This document shows positions 60,712-64,000 of a stretch of DNA of 64,000 nt, piece after piece. The notes under the pieces were generated by a model. That model did not search any database. It had not been told where the DNA came from and was given only the letters and a program-made list of their open reading frames with translations. This stretch comes from Oceanobacillus sp. HTM 045. GTDB lineage: Bacteria; Pseudomonadota; Alphaproteobacteria; Rhodobacterales; Rhodobacteraceae. How positions within the stretch are numbered: position 1 is the first letter of the stretch; every line of letters starts with the position of its first letter. A program made the translations under genes and the position numbers. The stretch covers positions 593,518-657,517 of the forward strand of contig WNWL01000004.1 in the NCBI GenBank assembly GCA_009733745.1. Direction: 5' to 3'.

Positions 60712-61149
60712 ATGTTCAGGCATATCGTCGTACCGGTTGACGGCTCGCGCAACGCCTTGGCGGCGCTCGACAAGGCCGCGGAATTGAAGGCGCTGACTGG
60801 CGCGGAGATGAGTATACTCACCGTCTACCGTCACCACTCGATGCTGGAGGCTTCGCTCTCGATGGTCCGCCGTGACGACCCCGGGAACCTTGACGACGCG
60901 ATGCGCGAGTACGCGAAGGAGGTCGCGGAGGCCGCCAAGGCCCGCGCCCTGGGGCAGGGGGCGACGGGCGCGCGCGCCTTCGTGCGGAACGGGCCGGTCG
61001 CGCGGGGCATTGTCGCCTTCGCGGAGGAGCACGACGCGGACCTGATCGTGATCGGCAGCCGCGGGCTCGGCTCCATCGAGGGGTACCTGCTGGGAAGCAT
61101 CTCCCACAAGGTGACCGGCACCGCGCCCTGCCCGGTGCTGGTGGTGTGA
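60712..61149 (+). CDS. usp: Universal stress protein of the ectoine TRAP locus (TeaD-like)
   Basis: A 145-residue UspA-fold protein from ATG 60712 (MFRHIVVPVDGSRNAL). The ATP-binding motif GSRGLGSIEGYLLGSISHKV matches the G-2x-G-9x-G(S/T) pattern of nucleotide-binding USPs. GTG 60697, overlapping the uehC stop, is an alternative start adding five residues. TeaD of Halomonas, the homologous protein, regulates ectoine uptake by binding ATP. Its overlap with eutA (GTGA) ties it to the operon. Confidence 0.88.
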   Translation: MFRHIVVPVDGSRNALAALDKAAELKALTGAEMSILTVYRHHSMLEASLSMVRRDDPGNLDDAMREYAKEVAEAAKARALGQGATGARAFVRNGPVARGIVAFAEEHDADLIVIGSRGLGSIEGYLLGSISHKVTGTAPCPVLVV

Positions 61150-61919
61150 CGGGCGCGCCGGAGGTCCGGCACTCGGCCGTCGAGGCGGGGTTCGAGCCCC
61201 GCGAGGCGGTCGCGCGTCTCGGCATGATCCTGCTCGCGACCGACCTGACCTCGGAACGGGACGCGGCCCGAGTGATCCCTGCGGAACGGGCCGCGGTTCA
61301 CGTCACCCGGATCGCCTACGACAACCCGACGACGCCCGAGACGCTGCGCGAGACGGCGCCCCGCCTCGCGGACGCCGCGGCGCTTCTCGCGCCTGTGCCG
61401 GGCCTGAAGGCCATCTGCTACAGTTGCACCTCCGCGGCGATCGAGATCGGTGACGCGGGGATTGCGGAGGCCATCGGCAAGGCCTGCCCCGGAGTGCCGG
61501 TGGTGACGCCGCCCGGCGCGGCGCTGGAGGCGTTCCGCGCACTCGGTGTGCGCCGGATCAACCTGCTGACCCCCTATCTCCCGCAGACCACGGCGCCGAT
61601 GGCGGCACATTTCGCTGCCGCGGGCCTGCAGGTCGCCAACGCGGAATGCCTCGGTATCGAGGACGACCGGGACATGGCGCGGGTGCGGGATGGAGACATC
61701 GTCGCCGCCGCGCAGGCCGCCGACCGGCCTGATGCGGAAGGGCTTTTCATCTCCTGCACCGCGCTGCCCGCGCTGGGCCTGATCCCGGAACTCGAGCGGC
61801 TCCTGGGCAAGCCCGTCGTCACCTCCAACCAGGCGAGCCTCTGGCGGATGTTGCACCATGCCGGGCTTGCGCCGCGGGAGGGAGCGGGCGGGAGATTGTT
61901 CGAAGTATCGCCGGCCTGA
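61146..61919 (+). CDS. eutA: Ectoine utilisation protein EutA (Asp/Glu racemase fold)
   Basis: A 257-residue protein of the maleate isomerase/arylmalonate decarboxylase-like family, starting at GTG 61146 overlapping the usp stop. Two cysteines lie in family positions: CYSCTSAAIEIG (first half) and FISCTALPALGLIPELE (second half). In ectoine clusters eutA follows usp and precedes eutBCDE. It is linked to hydroxyectoine breakdown, perhaps as a racemase or isomerase. Here the next gene is unrelated, so the cluster is interrupted. The stop is followed by an AT-richer 277-bp region. Confidence 0.87.
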   Translation: MTGAPEVRHSAVEAGFEPREAVARLGMILLATDLTSERDAARVIPAERAAVHVTRIAYDNPTTPETLRETAPRLADAAALLAPVPGLKAICYSCTSAAIEIGDAGIAEAIGKACPGVPVVTPPGAALEAFRALGVRRINLLTPYLPQTTAPMAAHFAAAGLQVANAECLGIEDDRDMARVRDGDIVAAAQAADRPDAEGLFISCTALPALGLIPELERLLGKPVVTSNQASLWRMLHHAGLAPREGAGGRLFEVSPA

Positions 61920-62019
61920 GAACGAACTTCTGGACACTATTGCACAGCGTCACGGCAATCCGGAAAGTTTCCCGGTGAAATTTTTACTGCGCGCTCGCCC
62001 TATGATGGAAATTGCGCTC

Positions 62020-62038
62020 CGCCACGATAAGTGTGGCG
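62020..62038. promoter_or_regulatory. Inverted repeat after eutA
   Basis: CGCCAC - 7 nt - GTGGCG about 100 bp after the eutA stop and 158 bp before the surface-protein start. Could be a weak terminator or an operator; the surrounding 61920-62196 is lower in GC than the rest of the window. Confidence 0.4.
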
Positions 62039-62153
62039 AATCTTCGGCGAATCCTGTCTAATTGCGGCACGGGGTGGACGTTTCCCAGTATTCCAGTGGC
62101 AAATTGGGTCGCGCTACTGGCGCTGGGCCGTCTTGAAAATCTGTAATTTCGCC

Positions 62154-62172
62154 TGCGGCATCTCCTGCCGCA
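62154..62172 (+). promoter_or_regulatory. Leader hairpin before the SdrD-B protein
   Basis: TGCGGCA - TCTCC - TGCCGCA, perfect 7-bp stem with loop TCTCC, 24 bp upstream of the start codon. The loop is complementary to a purine-rich GGAGA-type sequence; it could affect leader folding. Confidence 0.45.
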
Positions 62173-62196
62173 GTTCCATTATTATGGGGTGTGAGA

Positions 62197-64000
62197 ATGA
62201 CCTACTCGGTAAGAACATATGAATTCTCGGCTTTCTCGGAATCGGATCTCGTTTCCGGGAACCTTGAATGCGGCAGCGTCTTCACTATGCCGTCGAGCGC
62301 GACGGTCTGCTTCGAGGTGAAGGACAACGACAGTTACCTTTCCGGCGACAGCCGCTGCAACGAGAACTCGGACGACCGCTACTACCAGACCGCCAAGATC
62401 AAGGATTCGACGACCGGCGAGGAGCTCGGCAACCAGGGCCAGATCTACGGCGAGAGCTACTTCTGGGTCTGCGATCAGAACGGCAACTGGTACGTCCTGA
62501 TCGAGATCGAGCAGGAAGGCTCGGGCGACGACTATTTCACATTCTACACCGGCGGCGGATACGGGCTGCCCCCCGCGGGCGCTGAGCTGACCGTCAAGTC
62601 GCAGTGCAACATCTCCGGCTGGACCCCCGACTTCAAATGCCTCGACGCGGGCGAGAAGGAGCCGCCGACCGGCACGATCTCCGGCACGGTCTGGTGCGAC
62701 CTCGACTGCGACGGCCTGCAGGATTTCGAGACGACGATCACCAAGGGCGAGAACATCCTGAAGGATGCGATCACCTTCGAGTCGGTGAAATGCACCACCT
62801 TCAACGTCGACTGCTACGGTGACTGGAAGAGCGTCGGCTACGACGTGATCGACCTCGTGGTCGGCGACGGCCAGGGCCACAAGGGCAATGCCCGCGACAA
62901 CACCATCGTGGAGCTCGACAAGGGCGGCATCTGGTGCCGCAAGTTCGACGCCCCGTCCGCCGGCACCTACTGCCTCGTCCTCGACGTCTACGAGAACTGC
63001 AAGATCGGCGGCGACGACAACTCCTTCAAGATCAAGATCAACGGCCAGACCGTCGAGACCGTGCGCGTCACCGAGGACGGCAAGGTCGAGATCGAGATCG
63101 AGCTGAACGCGGGCCGGAACCAGATCGACTTCGTGTCGCTCAGCAAGGTGTCCGGCTACGGCGTGGGCATCGACAACATCGAGATCGTCGAGCAGATCGT
63201 CGAGACCGTCGCCACCGAACCGGCGAAGGAAGGCGTGCTGATCAAGCTGATCGACGCGGCGACCGACACCGTGATCGCCGAGACCACGACCGACGCCGAC
63301 GGCAACTACGCCTTCACCGACGTTCCGGTCGGCGACTACAGGATCATGGGCGTCGCGCCGGACGGCACCGAGTTCACCATCCAGGATGCGGGCGGCAACG
63401 CGAATGACGACATCGACTCCGATGTCGATGCGGGTGGCATGTCCGGTGTTGTCACCGTCACCGCCGGCGGCACCGTCGATGTCGATCTCGGCGTCTGTGA
63501 GAAGCCGCTCGGCTCGATCAGCGGGCGTTATTTCTGCGACGAGAACAACAACGACCGCGACGATGGCGAGCCGGCGATCGAGGGCGTGAAGGTTGCGCTG
63601 TTCGGCGGCGACGGCACCTTTCTCGCGGAGACGACCACGGGGCCGGACGGCACCTACAGTTTCACGGACCTGGAGGCGGGCTCCTACTACGTCGAGTTCG
63701 ACGGCGTGGAGGGCAAGTCCTTCGTCGACCCGGACGTGGGCGACGATATCGACGACAGCGATGTCACCAGGGTGATCATCCGCGACGACACCCCGCCGCC
63801 CTCGGTCGGCCGGACCGACGTGATCGATCTCGCCGCCGGCGAGGACAAGGAGAATGTCGACGCCGGCGTCGAGCCCGTTCTCGGCTCGATCAGCGGGCGC
63901 TACTTCTGCGACGAGAACCGCAACGACGTCGATGACGGCGACGTGGCGGTGGCCGGTGCGACCGTGACGCTCACCGACGCGAGCGGCACCTTCATCGCGG
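62197..64000 (+). CDS. SdrD-B-domain acidic surface/secreted protein, partial
   Basis: The first 601 codons are visible and the 3' end lies beyond the window. The start MTYSVRTYEFSAFSESDLVSG has no Sec signal, as is common for type I-secreted proteins. Residues about 1-160 are Cys-containing and unknown. About 165-335 hold ISGTVWCDLDCDGLQDFE and a carbohydrate-binding-like beta domain (IKINGQTVETVRVTEDGKVE). SdrD-B/Cna-B type repeats follow from about 345: SISGRYFCDENNNDRDDGEP and again SISGRYFCDENRNDVDDGD. Asp/Asn clusters suggest calcium binding. The protein is very acidic, like the RTX protein at 14226. Function is probably adhesion or matrix, not proven. Confidence 0.8.
   Translation, partial: MTYSVRTYEFSAFSESDLVSGNLECGSVFTMPSSATVCFEVKDNDSYLSGDSRCNENSDDRYYQTAKIKDSTTGEELGNQGQIYGESYFWVCDQNGNWYVLIEIEQEGSGDDYFTFYTGGGYGLPPAGAELTVKSQCNISGWTPDFKCLDAGEKEPPTGTISGTVWCDLDCDGLQDFETTITKGENILKDAITFESVKCTTFNVDCYGDWKSVGYDVIDLVVGDGQGHKGNARDNTIVELDKGGIWCRKFDAPSAGTYCLVLDVYENCKIGGDDNSFKIKINGQTVETVRVTEDGKVEIEIELNAGRNQIDFVSLSKVSGYGVGIDNIEIVEQIVETVATEPAKEGVLIKLIDAATDTVIAETTTDADGNYAFTDVPVGDYRIMGVAPDGTEFTIQDAGGNANDDIDSDVDAGGMSGVVTVTAGGTVDVDLGVCEKPLGSISGRYFCDENNNDRDDGEPAIEGVKVALFGGDGTFLAETTTGPDGTYSFTDLEAGSYYVEFDGVEGKSFVDPDVGDDIDDSDVTRVIIRDDTPPPSVGRTDVIDLAAGEDKENVDAGVEPVLGSISGRYFCDENRNDVDDGDVAVAGATVTLTDASGTFIA

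Overview
The window is GC-rich (about 70 %) with densely packed genes that often overlap by ATGA, GTGA or TGATG. Gene content points to an alphaproteobacterium of the Rhodobacterales/Roseobacter type, probably marine. The markers are an ectoine TRAP importer with an EnuR-like MocR regulator and EutA, serine-cycle malate-CoA ligase (mtkAB) beside serine-glyoxylate aminotransferase, an ScfR-type acyl-CoA regulator, a long RTX/LamG protein and an SdrD-B-type surface protein. No rRNA, tRNA, CRISPR array, IS element or phage gene was seen.

Layout: 1-3747 (-) is a three-subunit molybdenum hydroxylase (FAD, 2Fe-2S, Mo subunits) followed by a MoaD-like gene cut by the window edge. 3969-6838 holds an amidase, a phasin-like gene and an FAH-family hydrolase. 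6953-13040 carries a BMP-type ABC importer whose binding-protein gene is separated from its ATPase and permeases by DUF2200 and ChaC-like genes. 13136-19355 (-) is an EamA transporter and a 1709-residue RTX protein. 19736-22847 is pobA and a divergent idnD/idnO pair. 22961-28020 is mtkB, mtkA and sga with a divergent ScfR-family regulator. 28008-30966 (-) is a MacAB-like ABC system. 31474-35774 (-) is a complete ugpBAEC-type importer. 36483-39918 (-) is a BKACE enzyme, a class IV aminotransferase and a D-threonine/3-hydroxyaspartate aldolase-like enzyme. 39915-42475 (-) is a nucleotide cyclase, a truncated haemoglobin and a stand-alone ABC membrane domain. 42716-46032 is a hybrid PAS histidine kinase with an OmpR-type regulator. 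46127-52515 is a methyltransferase and a GntR-controlled acyl-CoA cluster (enoyl-CoA hydratase, MmgE/PrpD, acyl-CoA dehydrogenase, CoA-transferase). 52535-61919 is an ectoine-utilisation locus (atf-ssd-asnC divergent from enuR-uehABC-usp-eutA) lacking eutBCDE. 62197 to the end is a partial SdrD-B-domain protein.

Two structures go beyond ordinary gene content. First, a repeat of about 160-230 bp with a 3' hairpin occurs five times, all in one orientation, in the intergenic regions after three minus-strand operons (31288-38740). Second, a promoter module of about 50 bp in fixed register (CGCC-N3-ACAATYGAAAC ... GAMAT ... GGCTGAAA) lies upstream of the histidine kinase, of the ABC-membrane-domain/globin/cyclase/aldolase run, and of the methyltransferase. 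This suggests a small co-regulated set around the globin and cyclase.

Functionally the window is mostly catabolic. It covers uptake and breakdown of compatible solutes, aromatic acids, sugar acids, glycerol-3-phosphate-type compounds and C1/C2 intermediates, mixed with signalling and two long acidic secreted or surface proteins. All assignments come from reading the sequence by eye; no database search was run.
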